Origin: JAJFFW01 sp965263375
GTDB lineage: Bacteria; Pseudomonadota; Alphaproteobacteria; Caulobacterales; Parvularculaceae
NCBI GenBank assembly: GCA_965263375.1
Contig: OZ253669.1
Location: forward strand, 1,860,001 to 1,924,000
Reading direction: 5' to 3'
DNA length: 64,000 bases
Shown: positions 42,816 through 51,855 of the stretch, piece after piece
Layout: every line of letters starts with the position of its first letter
How positions within the stretch are numbered: the stretch's first letter is position 1
The notes under the pieces: model-generated
The model's input: only the letters and a program-made list of their open reading frames with translations
Told to the model about the DNA's origin: nothing
The model's database searches: none
Made by a program: the position numbers and the translations under genes

Positions 42816-43506
42816 CGGACCATATGCCTTCTCGAAGCAAAAACGCTTCCGCCGCTTTGGCTTGCGCTGTGCGTTTTGACCCACCTTCGCCCACCGTCGG
42901 CTTCATATCTTTTATGCGCATTTGAATAACGAAGTGCGGCGCATGGGCCGGGCCGTCCGCTTCTAAAACTTCGTATTTTGGTGTTCCTTTTTTGCGCTCC
43001 TGGCTCCACTCTTGAAGGGCGGTTTTAGGATCACGCTGTTCTTTTAAAATCGCCTCAATATTAGCAAGCCAATAAATATCAAAGGCGCGCCGCGCCGCTT
43101 CCAAACCACCATCGATATATAGCGCGCCAAGAAAAGCCTCACAGACATCCCCAAGGATAGCTGTTTTCTTTCGCCCGCCCGCGGCTTCTTCCTGAGCAGA
43201 AAGGCGCATGACTTTGTCTAAACCAAAAGCGAGCGAGGCTTGCGCGCATGTTTCTTTACGCACCAACGAATTAAGACGGGGCGCCAACTCTCCCTCTTGC
43301 AACGTTGGGTAACGCCGCCACAATTCCTCAGCAGTCAGAAGACCTAAGACACGGTCGCCCAAAAATTCGAGCCGCTCAAGGTCGCCAGCATGGTCATTAT
43401 CACCGCCAGAAAGGCTGGAATGAGTAAGGGATCGTTCCAAAAGCACGCCATTGCGAAATTGATGGCCAATGCGCTGTTGAAGGTCGTCAAGGCCGTCTTT
43501 GCTCAT
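42805..43506 (-). CDS. rnc: Ribonuclease III
   Basis: 233 residues. Endonuclease domain with signature LERLEFLGDRVLGLL and catalytic acids again in GDVCEAFLGALYIDGG; C-terminal dsRNA-binding domain (PKYEVLEADGPAHAPHF, GGSKRTAQAKAAEAFL). Processes rRNA precursors and other duplex RNA. ATG 43506 overlaps the lepB stop by four bases. Order lepB-rnc-era is widely conserved. Confidence 0.95.
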   Translation of the reverse strand: MSKDGLDDLQQRIGHQFRNGVLLERSLTHSSLSGGDNDHAGDLERLEFLGDRVLGLLTAEELWRRYPTLQEGELAPRLNSLVRKETCAQASLAFGLDKVMRLSAQEEAAGGRKKTAILGDVCEAFLGALYIDGGLEAARRAFDIYWLANIEAILKEQRDPKTALQEWSQERKKGTPKYEVLEADGPAHAPHFVIQMRIKDMKPTVGEGGSKRTAQAKAAEAFLLREGIWSDDK

Positions 43507-44285
43507 TCGATACGATCTAATATGCGGCCATAGCGGATTGAAAACGGCCATTTCCAGAATTGCCAGAGCGCGGCGTTTGAACCATCGACGGAGAAAAACA
43601 ATCGCTCAGCGCGCCCAACAATGTCTTCTTGATGGATAAACCCAACCTGGTAGCCAACTCGGCTGTCTTGCGACTGGTCGCGATTATCGCCCATCATAAA
43701 GTAATGTTCCGCAGGGACCTTATAAGGGCCGACATTATCCAGACCGCCACGATCCCCATTACACTCAATAATGTTGTAAGAAACACCGTTCGATAACGTC
43801 TCGCGATAGGCGGGAACTTCTTGGCCAGGCCGCGCGCCGGAACAATAGCCGGAAACATTGCCCGTAAATTCTTTCCTGACCGCTACCCCATTGATATGGA
43901 GCCTGCCCTCACGCATCTGAACCACATCCCCCGGCAGTCCAACCACACGCTTGATATAGTCTTTATTGCCGTCCTTCTTGTTTTTAAAGACGACGACATC
44001 ACCGCGCTCCGGGTTGGAAGCAAAAACCCGTCCCTCGATATCAAGACGCGTGAAAGGGTAAACCAAAGACGCCCGTGAATAGCCATAGGCTGGCTTTGAA
44101 ACGAATAGAAAATCGCCGACGAGCAAATTCGGCTTCATCGAACCTGAAGGGATATTAAAGGGTTGGAATATTAAAACCCGCAAGACCAACGCAATACCGA
44201 CAGCGATCAGCACTGTTTTCGCAAGATCCCAGGCTTCTTCTTTCGCAGTCATCGGCCTTGTCGCCGCTGGTTGTTTCTCCGACAT
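43503..44285 (-). CDS. lepB: Signal peptidase I
   Basis: 260 residues. One N-terminal membrane span (TVLIAVGIALVLRVLIF), nucleophile Ser49 in NIPSGSMKP, general-base Lys112 in YIKRVVGLPGD, and box E GDNRDQSQDSR. Cleaves exported preproteins on the periplasmic face. 118 bases follow acpS, long enough for an internal promoter; tightly coupled to rnc downstream. Confidence 0.95.
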   Translation of the reverse strand: MSEKQPAATRPMTAKEEAWDLAKTVLIAVGIALVLRVLIFQPFNIPSGSMKPNLLVGDFLFVSKPAYGYSRASLVYPFTRLDIEGRVFASNPERGDVVVFKNKKDGNKDYIKRVVGLPGDVVQMREGRLHINGVAVRKEFTGNVSGYCSGARPGQEVPAYRETLSNGVSYNIIECNGDRGGLDNVGPYKVPAEHYFMMGDNRDQSQDSRVGYQVGFIHQEDIVGRAERLFFSVDGSNAALWQFWKWPFSIRYGRILDRIE

Positions 44286-44403
44286 TTTTACCCCTCAAAC
44301 TCTCGTCTTATTGCCATTCGCCCCATGAAAGGCTCAATTACCAGTTAGATTTAAGCTTTTAGCGCAAAATGCACCGCTCGGCCCAGCTTTAATTCACTAT
44401 TAT

Positions 44404-44802
44404 CTAGATAGGTCGCGCATAAATTATGACAATCGCCTGAGCCAAAGGAAAATCATCGGTAATTGTTAGATGGATATCAGCTATGTGACCGTCTGGTGTA
44501 AGCTCCTCAAGCCTTACGGCCGCACCGCCCGTCAGCGCCATTGTCGGTTTGCCCCCCGGAAGATTTACAACCCCCATATCCCGCCAAAAAACGCCCCGTG
44601 AAAGCCCCGTTCCCAAGGCTTTTGAACAGGCTTCTTTCGCCGCAAAGCGCTTGGCGTAAGACGCCGCCCGGTTCAAGCGCTTGTCTGATTTCACGCGCTC
44701 AATGTCAGTGAAAATGCGGTTTGTAAAACGATCCTTGTGACGTTCCAGCGTTTTTTCCACACGCCGAATATCGATCAAGTCATTGCCGATGCCAATGATC
44801 AT
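44404..44802 (-). CDS. acpS: Holo-ACP synthase
   Basis: 132 residues. GIGNDLIDIRRVEK start and FAAKEACSKALGTG motif with the metal-binding Asp8 and Glu of the AcpS family. Transfers phosphopantetheine from CoA to acyl carrier protein. Located 24 bases after pdxJ, the standard pdxJ-acpS pairing. Confidence 0.94.
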   Translation of the reverse strand: MIIGIGNDLIDIRRVEKTLERHKDRFTNRIFTDIERVKSDKRLNRAASYAKRFAAKEACSKALGTGLSRGVFWRDMGVVNLPGGKPTMALTGGAAVRLEELTPDGHIADIHLTITDDFPLAQAIVIIYARPI

Positions 44803-44826
44803 CGCTCGCTCCTGTTACATAAACAT

Positions 44827-45588
44827 TTAATATAGCGCGCCTGTTCTAGCATCAGCCATCAATCGCTTCATTTCCTTCACAGCCTCGCCAAGGCCCATAA
44901 AAACCGCCTCGCCGACCAGGAAATGACCGATATTAAGCTCAACAATCTCGTCAATCGCAGCAATTGGTTGAACGTTGTGAAAAGTAAGGCCATGCCCCGC
45001 ATGCACTTCCAAGCCCAGTGACGCCGCTAATTTGGCCGCATCTTTGATCAGATTGAACTCCCGCTCTATATCTGCAGGCTTTGTTGAAAGACATGCCTCG
45101 TAATATGCACCAGTATGAATCTCAATCACTGGAGCGCCCGTGCTGTGAGCGGCCTTAACCTGTTCGAAGTCAGGGTCGATAAATAAAGAGACGCGCACAT
45201 CAATCGCCAAAAGTTCACGCACGAATGGGGTGATAAAATTGTGCTGGCCGACAACATCGAGACCGCCCTCAGTCGTTCGCTCGTTCCGATTCTCTGGAAC
45301 AATACAACACGCATGGGGACGGATTTCATTGACGAGCTTGTGCATTTCCGCAGTCGCCGCCATTTCGAAATTAAGAGGCAAGTCAATCTCCGCCTTTAAA
45401 CGGCGCATATCGTCATCGCGTATATGACGGCGGTCTTCTCTAAGATGGGCAGTTATTCCATCAGCCCCAACGCTTGTGACCAGTTCAGCAGCGCGCACAG
45501 GATCAGGGTGATCCCCGCCTCGCGCATTTCTAATAGTTGCAACATGGTCAATGTTCACCCCTAAACGAATTGGCGGTTTCGACATCAA
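44827..45588 (-). CDS. pdxJ: Pyridoxine 5'-phosphate synthase
   Basis: 253 residues. TIM barrel with LGVNIDHVATIRNARGGDHPDPV at the N-terminus, FEMAATAEM, SLFIDPD and HAGHGLTF, all PdxJ landmarks. Joins deoxyxylulose 5-phosphate and aminoacetone phosphate to make vitamin B6. Two ATG codons start the frame; the second is the usual one. Ten bases after pyrE. Confidence 0.95.
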   Translation of the reverse strand: MMSKPPIRLGVNIDHVATIRNARGGDHPDPVRAAELVTSVGADGITAHLREDRRHIRDDDMRRLKAEIDLPLNFEMAATAEMHKLVNEIRPHACCIVPENRNERTTEGGLDVVGQHNFITPFVRELLAIDVRVSLFIDPDFEQVKAAHSTGAPVIEIHTGAYYEACLSTKPADIEREFNLIKDAAKLAASLGLEVHAGHGLTFHNVQPIAAIDEIVELNIGHFLVGEAVFMGLGEAVKEMKRLMADARTGALY

Positions 45589-45598
45589 AGGGCTCCCT

Positions 45599-46222
45599 TT
45601 ACTTTTGGCTGACGCCCCGGCTGCCCGGTTTTATGGCTGGCGTATTCTTTAAATGATCAGGCAACTGGTCCGCTGGCCATGCTTCAACCTTCATCGCCGC
45701 CAGCGGCATGATCGGCGCCCCAACTTCAGCGGCGCCATTAGAACGATCAATTAAACACGCAAGCGCAAGCACGTCGCCGCCAGATTTTTGAACCGCAGTA
45801 ATACACTCGCGCGCAGACAAGCCAGTGGAGACGATATCTTCTACGACAAGCACTTTTGAGGCTGGTGGAATTTTAAACCCGCGCCGCAATTGAAATTCAC
45901 CATCAACCCGTTCGACAAACATAAACGGTTTTTCAAGCCATCTCGCCGTTTCATAGCCATAGATAATCGCCCCCATCGCCGGAGAAACAACATAGTCGAT
46001 GCGTTCGCCAAAGCGCGCTCGGGCCCGCGCCGCCAAGACACGACAGAGCTTCGCCGTAAGGTCGGGATACATCGAGACGATGGATTTGTTCAAATATGTA
46101 TCGCTATGCAGGCCGGAGGAAAGAACAAAGTGACCGTGCTGTAAAGCGCCAACGGCTTCAAATTCAGCAAATACCTGTTCAGTCGTTAAGTCTTTTGGCT
46201 GATTAATGCTCATAATCTTCAT
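45599..46222 (-). CDS. pyrE: Orotate phosphoribosyltransferase
   Basis: 207 residues. Short type: HFVLSSGLHSDTYLNKS, AMGAIIYGYE and the PRPP-binding loop VLVVEDIVSTGLSARE. Makes orotidine 5-phosphate from orotate. Start at ATG 46222 with GGAG 4 bases ahead overlaps the last codons of rsh; a second ATG at 46213 is possible. Completes a pyrimidine step in the operon. Confidence 0.94.
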   Translation of the reverse strand: MKIMSINQPKDLTTEQVFAEFEAVGALQHGHFVLSSGLHSDTYLNKSIVSMYPDLTAKLCRVLAARARARFGERIDYVVSPAMGAIIYGYETARWLEKPFMFVERVDGEFQLRRGFKIPPASKVLVVEDIVSTGLSARECITAVQKSGGDVLALACLIDRSNGAAEVGAPIMPLAAMKVEAWPADQLPDHLKNTPAIKPGSRGVSQK

Positions 46223-48707
46223 TTCTCTCCGCTGACAGAACACTCGCAGCTGCGCGCAAACCAGCAAGAAGCTGCATCAGTTGCCTTTGATTTTTAACCT
46301 CAATACGCACACGAATGGTGACAAAATCTTGCCCGCCTTGATCCATATTGATGCTGATAACAGAAACACCATAACGCGCAATAATTCCAGCAACCTCAGA
46401 GAGCACCCCAAGCTCATTACGCATTGTAATCGTGATGCGTGTTATCGCCTTAATCGCTTCTGCTTCCTCACGCCATTTAAGATCTAGCCATTTTGACTGA
46501 TCGGGATCATCACGCTCAAGAATTTGGCAATAAATCGTATGCACTGTAACCGCATTATCATGATCGCGAATGCCGACAATGCGCTCGCCTGGCACAGGCG
46601 TACAACACTGTCCCATTATTGTCGGCACGCCAGGAGGCAGACCGTCTATTGCTTGGCGCGGCCGGAACGGTTCAGCGCCAGCAGTTCTAATTTCCCCTTC
46701 CACCCCATCATGCCCAGCGCCGGGGTAGACCGCCTCAAGCAAAAAATGCGCGCTGAACTCCCCCCTTCCAAGGGCGGCTAGCGCGTGATCTACTGTTTCT
46801 TGTTCTAATTTCGGTAATGCCTGTCGAAGCGCTTTTTCAGAAAACTGCAACTGGGCCGATGCAAAAATATTTTCAGCCAAACGCTGGCCGAGCGCCGTTT
46901 GCTCATCATGCTCCATTTTCTTAATACGCTTGCGAATTGCTGCACGCGCTTTACCGGTAACCGCTATTTTTTCCCAATCCAAAGGAACGCTAGCATTGTC
47001 TGAGCGAAGAACTTGAACGACATCGCCATTTTTGAGCGGCGTCCTTAATTGCCGCTGGGCGTTATTGATTTTTGCACCGACACAAGTATCTCCAATATCA
47101 GTATGCACCGCATAAGCAAAATCAAGCGCCGTCGCCCCTTTTGTTAAAGCAATCACACGCCCCTTCGGGGTAAACACAAAAACCTGGTCTTGAAAAAGTT
47201 CAAGCTTTGCATAGGCCAATGCTTCATCAAGATCTTCGCCATGTTGGAACATTTCAACCAGGCGGCGCGGCGTTTCATAAGGGTCATATTGGACTGGCGT
47301 TACAATTTCGACCTGCGCTGGGCCTTCCTTAGAGCCGGGGTCTTTATATTGCCAATGGGCTGCGATGCCGCGTTCAGCCACATCGTGCATTTCATGGGTT
47401 CTGATTTGAACCTCAACGCGCTGTCGCCCACCCTCAGGATCGGGCGGCCCCATCACCGCCGTATGAATTGACCGATAGCCATTTGGTTTTGGCACGGAAA
47501 TATAGTCATCAAACTCTTCAGGGATCATCCGCCATCCGGTATGAATAATCCCCAGAGCGCGATAACAATCTTCTATCGACGGTACTAAAATACGAAACGC
47601 GTAAATGTCGGCCAGCTCGTCAAAGGTGACATTTTTTGCAGCCATCTTCCGCCAAATCGAATAAGCACGCTTTTCGCGTGAATAAACGCTCGCTTGAATA
47701 TTACGTTCCTCTAACCGATCTCGAAGAGCAGTAGACAGAGCAACCACACGCTCAAGAACCGCTTCATGAAGACCGCTAAGCCGATCAGTGATCGTTTGAT
47801 AAGCGTCTGGGTTCATCACCGCAAAGGCGATGTCCTCAAGCTCCTCACGAAAGCGTTGCACCCCTATACGCCCAGCCAGGGGCGCATAAATCTCTAATGT
47901 TTCAAGAGCGATACGCCGACGTTTTTGTTCATTAGGGTGATGTTCAAGAGTACGCATATTATGCAAGCGATCAGCAAGCTTAATCCATAATACCCGCACA
48001 TCATCCGCCATTGCGACGACAAGTTTGCGGAAATTTTCCGCTTGCTTACTGGCCTCTGACTTCAGTTCAATCTGGGAAAGCTTTGTGACGCCGTCCACAA
48101 GGGCGCCGACCTCAGCGCCAAAGCGCTTTTCAATTTCTTCAATCTTTGTATCTGTATCTTCAACAACATCATGCAATAGCGCCGCCGCGACACTTGCCGG
48201 GTCCGCACGCAGCTCCGTCAAAATAGCAGCCACCGCCAGAGGGTGGGAAAAATACGGGTCCCCAGATTTACGCGTCTGTCCGCCATGAGCGCGCATGGAA
48301 AAAACATAGGCTTTGTTAAGTAAGTCCTCATCAGCAAGCGGATCATAGGCTTTCACCATATCCACAAGCTGGTATTGTCGGATGAGTTTTACTGGTGGTG
48401 GTTTTACGGACTGCGGCGATCCTTCAGCCGCCCCTAACGGTTGCGTTGCCGCGCCAGCAGTCTTTGCCTCATCAACCTTCTTCGAATGCTTCTGCGACGC
48501 CTTAGGTTTCTTAGCAGTCTTAAGCGCATCACGCGGCGCTTTCGATCGCTGAGAGCGAGTTTCCTCCGCCCGATTATCCGCCTTTGAATCTGCTTGCGCG
48601 CTAGTCGCGTTTTTGTTTTGCGCATGCTTATGAGTTTCTAATGACGCAGGGCGACCATCTGCGTCTTTATCGTTCTTACTTTTTGATGTCGCCTGTTTGT
48701 TGGCCAT
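46203..48707 (-). CDS. rsh: Bifunctional (p)ppGpp synthetase/hydrolase (RSH) with long N-terminal extension
   Basis: 834 residues. HD hydrolase domain (HDVVEDTDT, LADRLHNMRTLEHH), synthetase domain (YAFRILVPSIEDCYRALG, SVPKPNGYRSIHTAVMG), TGS (VFTPKGRVIALTKGATALDF) and ACT domains (IARYGVSVISINMDQ). It controls the stringent response. Unusual: about 107 residues rich in Lys, Ala, Ser, Gln and Asp precede the conserved start (QYQLVDMVKAYDP near residue 111). A ribosome site close to the first ATG is lacking (GGAG is 16 bases away), so the true start is uncertain. Follows rpoZ by 25 bases; its stop overlaps pyrE. Confidence 0.92.
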   Translation of the reverse strand: MANKQATSKSKNDKDADGRPASLETHKHAQNKNATSAQADSKADNRAEETRSQRSKAPRDALKTAKKPKASQKHSKKVDEAKTAGAATQPLGAAEGSPQSVKPPPVKLIRQYQLVDMVKAYDPLADEDLLNKAYVFSMRAHGGQTRKSGDPYFSHPLAVAAILTELRADPASVAAALLHDVVEDTDTKIEEIEKRFGAEVGALVDGVTKLSQIELKSEASKQAENFRKLVVAMADDVRVLWIKLADRLHNMRTLEHHPNEQKRRRIALETLEIYAPLAGRIGVQRFREELEDIAFAVMNPDAYQTITDRLSGLHEAVLERVVALSTALRDRLEERNIQASVYSREKRAYSIWRKMAAKNVTFDELADIYAFRILVPSIEDCYRALGIIHTGWRMIPEEFDDYISVPKPNGYRSIHTAVMGPPDPEGGRQRVEVQIRTHEMHDVAERGIAAHWQYKDPGSKEGPAQVEIVTPVQYDPYETPRRLVEMFQHGEDLDEALAYAKLELFQDQVFVFTPKGRVIALTKGATALDFAYAVHTDIGDTCVGAKINNAQRQLRTPLKNGDVVQVLRSDNASVPLDWEKIAVTGKARAAIRKRIKKMEHDEQTALGQRLAENIFASAQLQFSEKALRQALPKLEQETVDHALAALGRGEFSAHFLLEAVYPGAGHDGVEGEIRTAGAEPFRPRQAIDGLPPGVPTIMGQCCTPVPGERIVGIRDHDNAVTVHTIYCQILERDDPDQSKWLDLKWREEAEAIKAITRITITMRNELGVLSEVAGIIARYGVSVISINMDQGGQDFVTIRVRIEVKNQRQLMQLLAGLRAAASVLSAERNEDYEH

Positions 48708-48732
48708 GCGGAAACGACAACGTCTCCTGTTA

Positions 48733-49095
48733 CTAACCCTTTGGCAGTGTTTGCGGCGATGTCATGCCAGCGGATTTAATTGCCTGAAGCAATTCATCTT
48801 CGTTTGTTTGGTCAAACTCCGGCATATCGCTCTTTTCAGCTGCCTCGTTCTCTTCGTGCTCTTCTACGTCGACTTGTTTTTGAAGCGAGCAAACAAGATC
48901 TTCTTCGACCTCATCTGGCTTTAAAGCCTCGTCAGCAATTTCACGGAGCGCAACAACAGGGTTTTTGTCGTTATCACGGTCTACCAAAACTGGCGCGCCA
49001 GATGACAAAACACGGGCCCGATGGGCCGCTAATAACACCAGATCAAAGCGATTGGTGACCTTATCAACGCAATCTTCTACGGTGACGCGCGCCAT
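48733..49095 (-). CDS. rpoZ: RNA polymerase omega subunit
   Basis: 120 residues. MARVTVEDCVDKVTNRFDLVL start, AAHRARVLSSGAPVL, NDKNPVVALREIA: the omega fold that supports beta-prime assembly. The C-terminal half is a long acidic tail, common in alphaproteobacteria. Upstream partner of rsh, the conserved rpoZ-spoT order. Confidence 0.95.
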   Translation of the reverse strand: MARVTVEDCVDKVTNRFDLVLLAAHRARVLSSGAPVLVDRDNDKNPVVALREIADEALKPDEVEEDLVCSLQKQVDVEEHEENEAAEKSDMPEFDQTNEDELLQAIKSAGMTSPQTLPKG

Positions 49096-49210
49096 CTATA
49101 TCTCCTCATTGGTAACCGGACTGCACTCAATAGCCATGCTTGGGAAGAAACACAACGTTTTGAGGGAAAAAATCCGTTAAATATCGCGCAGAATGTCGTT
49201 TTTCGCCCCT

Positions 49211-49726
49211 CTATCCGCCCAAAAGCGGCTGTGCCTCAATTTGATCAAGCTTATCGAGCATTTCAGCGACCGTTAGACCGCTCAGCGGATGACGCCAATC
49301 AGGCGCAATATCGCATAAGGGTCTGAGTACAAAATCGCGGTTTTCGATTTCTGGGTGCGGTAAACACAACGGCCTAAACAAGCTATTGTCTATATCGCCG
49401 CCCCGTCCGCAAATAATATTGCCATAAGCCAGCAAATCTAGGTCCAAGGTCCGCGGGGCGTTGCGATTTTTGCGCACGCGCCCAAACTGCTCTTCGACAC
49501 GGTGAAGCATCTCTAAAAGCGCAGCCGGCTTAAGCTCAGTTTTTAAAAGAGCGGCAGCATTTATAAAAGCTGGGTCACTAGGATTAGGCCAAGCAGTTGA
49601 TCGATATAAACGCGACACTTTGAGAATAGTTGCGTTTTTTTCAATTGTTTTTATTGCGTTTAGTACAATCGTTTGTGGTGATTGCCCGCAAAAGTCTATA
49701 TTAGACCCTAGTGCTATAAGAATCAT
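49211..49726 (-). CDS. folK: 2-amino-4-hydroxy-6-hydroxymethyldihydropteridine pyrophosphokinase
   Basis: 171 residues. IALGSN start, the FINAAALLKTELKPAALLEMLHRVEEQFGR helix region, RTLDLDLLAYG Mg-binding motif and LPHPEIENRDFVLRPL. Folate pathway pyrophosphokinase. First gene of the leftward core run, 115 bases before rpoZ, so rpoZ may have its own promoter. Confidence 0.94.
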   Translation of the reverse strand: MILIALGSNIDFCGQSPQTIVLNAIKTIEKNATILKVSRLYRSTAWPNPSDPAFINAAALLKTELKPAALLEMLHRVEEQFGRVRKNRNAPRTLDLDLLAYGNIICGRGGDIDNSLFRPLCLPHPEIENRDFVLRPLCDIAPDWRHPLSGLTVAEMLDKLDQIEAQPLLGG

Positions 49727-49793
49727 GCCTTTAATACTTGCTAACTCAACTTGTGTGTTGGTCTTTTTCTCTAAAATGTGTGGCTGCTACCAA

Positions 49794-50417
49794 ATGACAA
49801 AGTTTTTAAATATGTACCCTGGCGAAAAAACGGCGATTTTCATCGACGGCGCCAACCTCTACAAAACAGCCAGAAATTTAGGCTTCGATATGGACTATAA
49901 AAGTCTTCTCGCGAAGTCGAAAGAAAACACGCATTTAGTACGCGCGTATTATTACACGTCTATACAAGAAGATAAATCGCAAGACTATTCTCCGCTTCGT
50001 CCGTTAGTCGATTGGCTAGATTATAATGGCTACACAATGGTCACCAAAACCACGCGGGAGTTTATTGATAGTCAAGGGCGCAAGCGATTTAAAGGCTCTG
50101 TCGATATCGAGCTGACAGTGGACATGTTGTTACTAGCGCCGCACCTTGATCATATTATTTTGTTTACTGGCAATGGTGATTTTCGCCGGGCGATTGAAGC
50201 CATGCAAAATCAAGGCGTGCGCGTAACGGTTGTATCGACTGTTAAATCCTCGCCGCCCATGGCTTCGGACGAGTTGCGCCGACAAGCGGATTTATTCATC
50301 GACCTTTTTGACTTGGAAGACATTATCGGACGCGGAGAAGGCATGCGCAAATCCGATAATGATGAGTACAGTGACAATTATGACGACGACTACGAAGAAT
50401 ATGATGACGTCGACTAG
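49794..50417 (+). CDS. NYN domain (LabA/DUF88) putative ribonuclease
   Basis: 207 residues. NYN/PIN-like fold: AIFIDGANLYKTARNLG with the first acidic residue, VDIELTVDMLLLAPHLDHI, and LFTGNGDFRRAIEAMQNQGV, the acidic metal site of the family. Ends in an acidic tail (YDDDYEEYDDVD). Related to LabA of cyanobacteria; probable RNA cleavage, substrate unknown. ATG 49794 or the later 49812. The longer frame from 49620 covers folK antisense and is rejected. Confidence 0.85.
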   Translation: MTKFLNMYPGEKTAIFIDGANLYKTARNLGFDMDYKSLLAKSKENTHLVRAYYYTSIQEDKSQDYSPLRPLVDWLDYNGYTMVTKTTREFIDSQGRKRFKGSVDIELTVDMLLLAPHLDHIILFTGNGDFRRAIEAMQNQGVRVTVVSTVKSSPPMASDELRRQADLFIDLFDLEDIIGRGEGMRKSDNDEYSDNYDDDYEEYDDVD

Positions 50418-50453
50418 ACATGCCCGCTCTTGCTGTTTTTATCGTTTGCGGAC

Positions 50454-50501
50454 GTTGAGCCCTGGGAGCATATGCAAAAGGTTGAGCCGTGGGCTCATAT
50501 G
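50454..50501 (+). repeat. Two imperfect 21-bp direct repeats upstream of the glycosylase gene
   Basis: GTTGAGCC-C-TGGG-AG-CATATG (50454-50474) and GTTGAGCC-G-TGGG-CT-CATATG (50481-50501) agree at 18 of 21 positions, 27 bp start to start. The second contains GAGCC...GGCTC, a dyad. They lie about 45 bases before the glycosylase start and could be paired operators. Confidence 0.5.
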
Positions 50502-50546
50502 GAAATAAATGCTATAGTCGCTCTTTTTTCACTAAGCTGATGCGAC

Positions 50547-51230
50547 ATGAGCAAAACTGATCCGCCTGTAAACTGTCGCCGCTGTGCGCGGTTGACCAGT
50601 TTTCGAAAAGACAACAGAGCACAAAACCCACAGTGGTTTAATGGGGCCGTCCCATCCTTCGGACCTAAAAATGCAAATTTATTAATTGTCGGTCTAGCGC
50701 CCGGCCTTAAAGGCGCCAATCGAACGGGGCGGGTTTTCACCGGCGACGCTAGCGGTGAGATGCTCTTTGCCATGCTAAAGGCCCACGGGTTTAGCCAAGG
50801 GGTCTTCGAAAACAGATCCGATGACGGACTGCACCTAAAAAACACCATGATCACCAACGCTGTGCGCTGTGTTCCGCCGCAAAACAAACCGATTAGTACA
50901 GAGATCAAAAATTGCGAGCCTTTTCTTCGCGATCAAATTTTAGCGCTTCCCCGCCTTTGCGCAATTCTATGCCTTGGCCGGGTCGCTCATTACGCGGTTT
51001 TAAGCGCTCTTGCCATCAAACAAAAACAAATGGCTTTCAAGCATGGGGCAAGCGCTTGTTTTTCCCTCGCCCATTTAGGGGCTAAAAGAGGCGCCAAAAA
51101 CCCAATCACCCTATTCGACAGCTATCATTGTTCAAGATACAATATAAACACAGGGCGCTTAACCGCCCCGATGTTCGACGAAGTTTTTTCACAGGTTAAA
51201 AGACATATTGAAAAACAGACGACTTCATAG
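50547..51230 (+). CDS. Uracil-DNA glycosylase family 5 (UdgB-like)
   Basis: 227 residues. Family motifs: GLAPGLKGANRTGRVFTGD (motif A), CLGRVAHYAVL, and SYHCSRYNINTGRLT (motif B, with Asn near the end). Cysteines in CRRCARL and in TNAVRCVPP fit the Fe-S cluster of family 4/5 enzymes. Removes uracil or hypoxanthine from DNA in base excision repair. Motif B has SYHC where HPS is more common. The upstream direct repeats may regulate it. Confidence 0.88.
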   Translation: MSKTDPPVNCRRCARLTSFRKDNRAQNPQWFNGAVPSFGPKNANLLIVGLAPGLKGANRTGRVFTGDASGEMLFAMLKAHGFSQGVFENRSDDGLHLKNTMITNAVRCVPPQNKPISTEIKNCEPFLRDQILALPRLCAILCLGRVAHYAVLSALAIKQKQMAFKHGASACFSLAHLGAKRGAKNPITLFDSYHCSRYNINTGRLTAPMFDEVFSQVKRHIEKQTTS

Positions 51231-51343
51231 CGTAAGGGTGACTTGCCAAGCGGAATCGGGGCGATAATCATGGTTGACAATTGCCAGCTAGGTCGCACAA
51301 ACACTCGTTTAGATGGAAAAGCCTCATCTGGAAGGAAAGCGGC

Positions 51344-51826
51344 ATGAACCGTAATTTTGGTCTTCCTACCAAGCCTGGCGATGCAACCTTCCGTCGCGCA
51401 CGCGATGAAAAGCCAATTGCTACGCTTTTTATTACGGCTATTTTTGGCGTTATTGGCGCGGCTGTGGCTGCGCTCAGCTTTAATGAGGCGCGCATTTTAT
51501 TTACGGCCCTCTTTCATGGCCCATCGCTTGCCGCCGCTGTTATAGCTGCTGGGTTTGGCTGTTGGTCATATGTCTGGATCGCTCGGCCGCGCTTCGCCGC
51601 CCATTTTAACGGTCGCAATGATGCCTTTTCTGACCTGCTGCGATTTTTTGCCAAAGCTGCGGGCGTCTTAGTAACATTATTGCTGATTGGCCGTTTCGCC
51701 AGCCCCTTCTTGGGCGCGTATATCAGCGGCGGAATTTTATGTATTGCTGGCGGCGCTTCAGCAGCGGCGGCGTTTCAGACAGTGCTTGCGTTTGTTCCTG
51801 CCTACGAGCCAACACAAAACACATAA
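51344..51826 (+). CDS. Membrane protein of unknown function
   Basis: 160 residues, not recognised. Hydrophilic N-terminus (MNRNFGLPTKPGDATFRRAR) followed by about four hydrophobic segments (TLFITAIFGVIGAAVAAL, LAAAVIAAGFGCWSYVW, VLVTLLLIGRFASPFLG, GGILCIAGGASAAAAF). ATG 51344 has GGAAGG about 8 bases ahead; the frame begins earlier at 51281 but without a better start. Convergent with the methyltransferase-like gene. Confidence 0.75.
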   Translation: MNRNFGLPTKPGDATFRRARDEKPIATLFITAIFGVIGAAVAALSFNEARILFTALFHGPSLAAAVIAAGFGCWSYVWIARPRFAAHFNGRNDAFSDLLRFFAKAAGVLVTLLLIGRFASPFLGAYISGGILCIAGGASAAAAFQTVLAFVPAYEPTQNT

Positions 51827-51855
51827 CAACCGCCGGTAGGGATCTGGGGCGCTTT

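Noticed and set aside
50495..50908. 137-codon leftward frame opposite the glycosylase gene
   Set aside because: Shadow of the glycosylase reading frame; no independent support.
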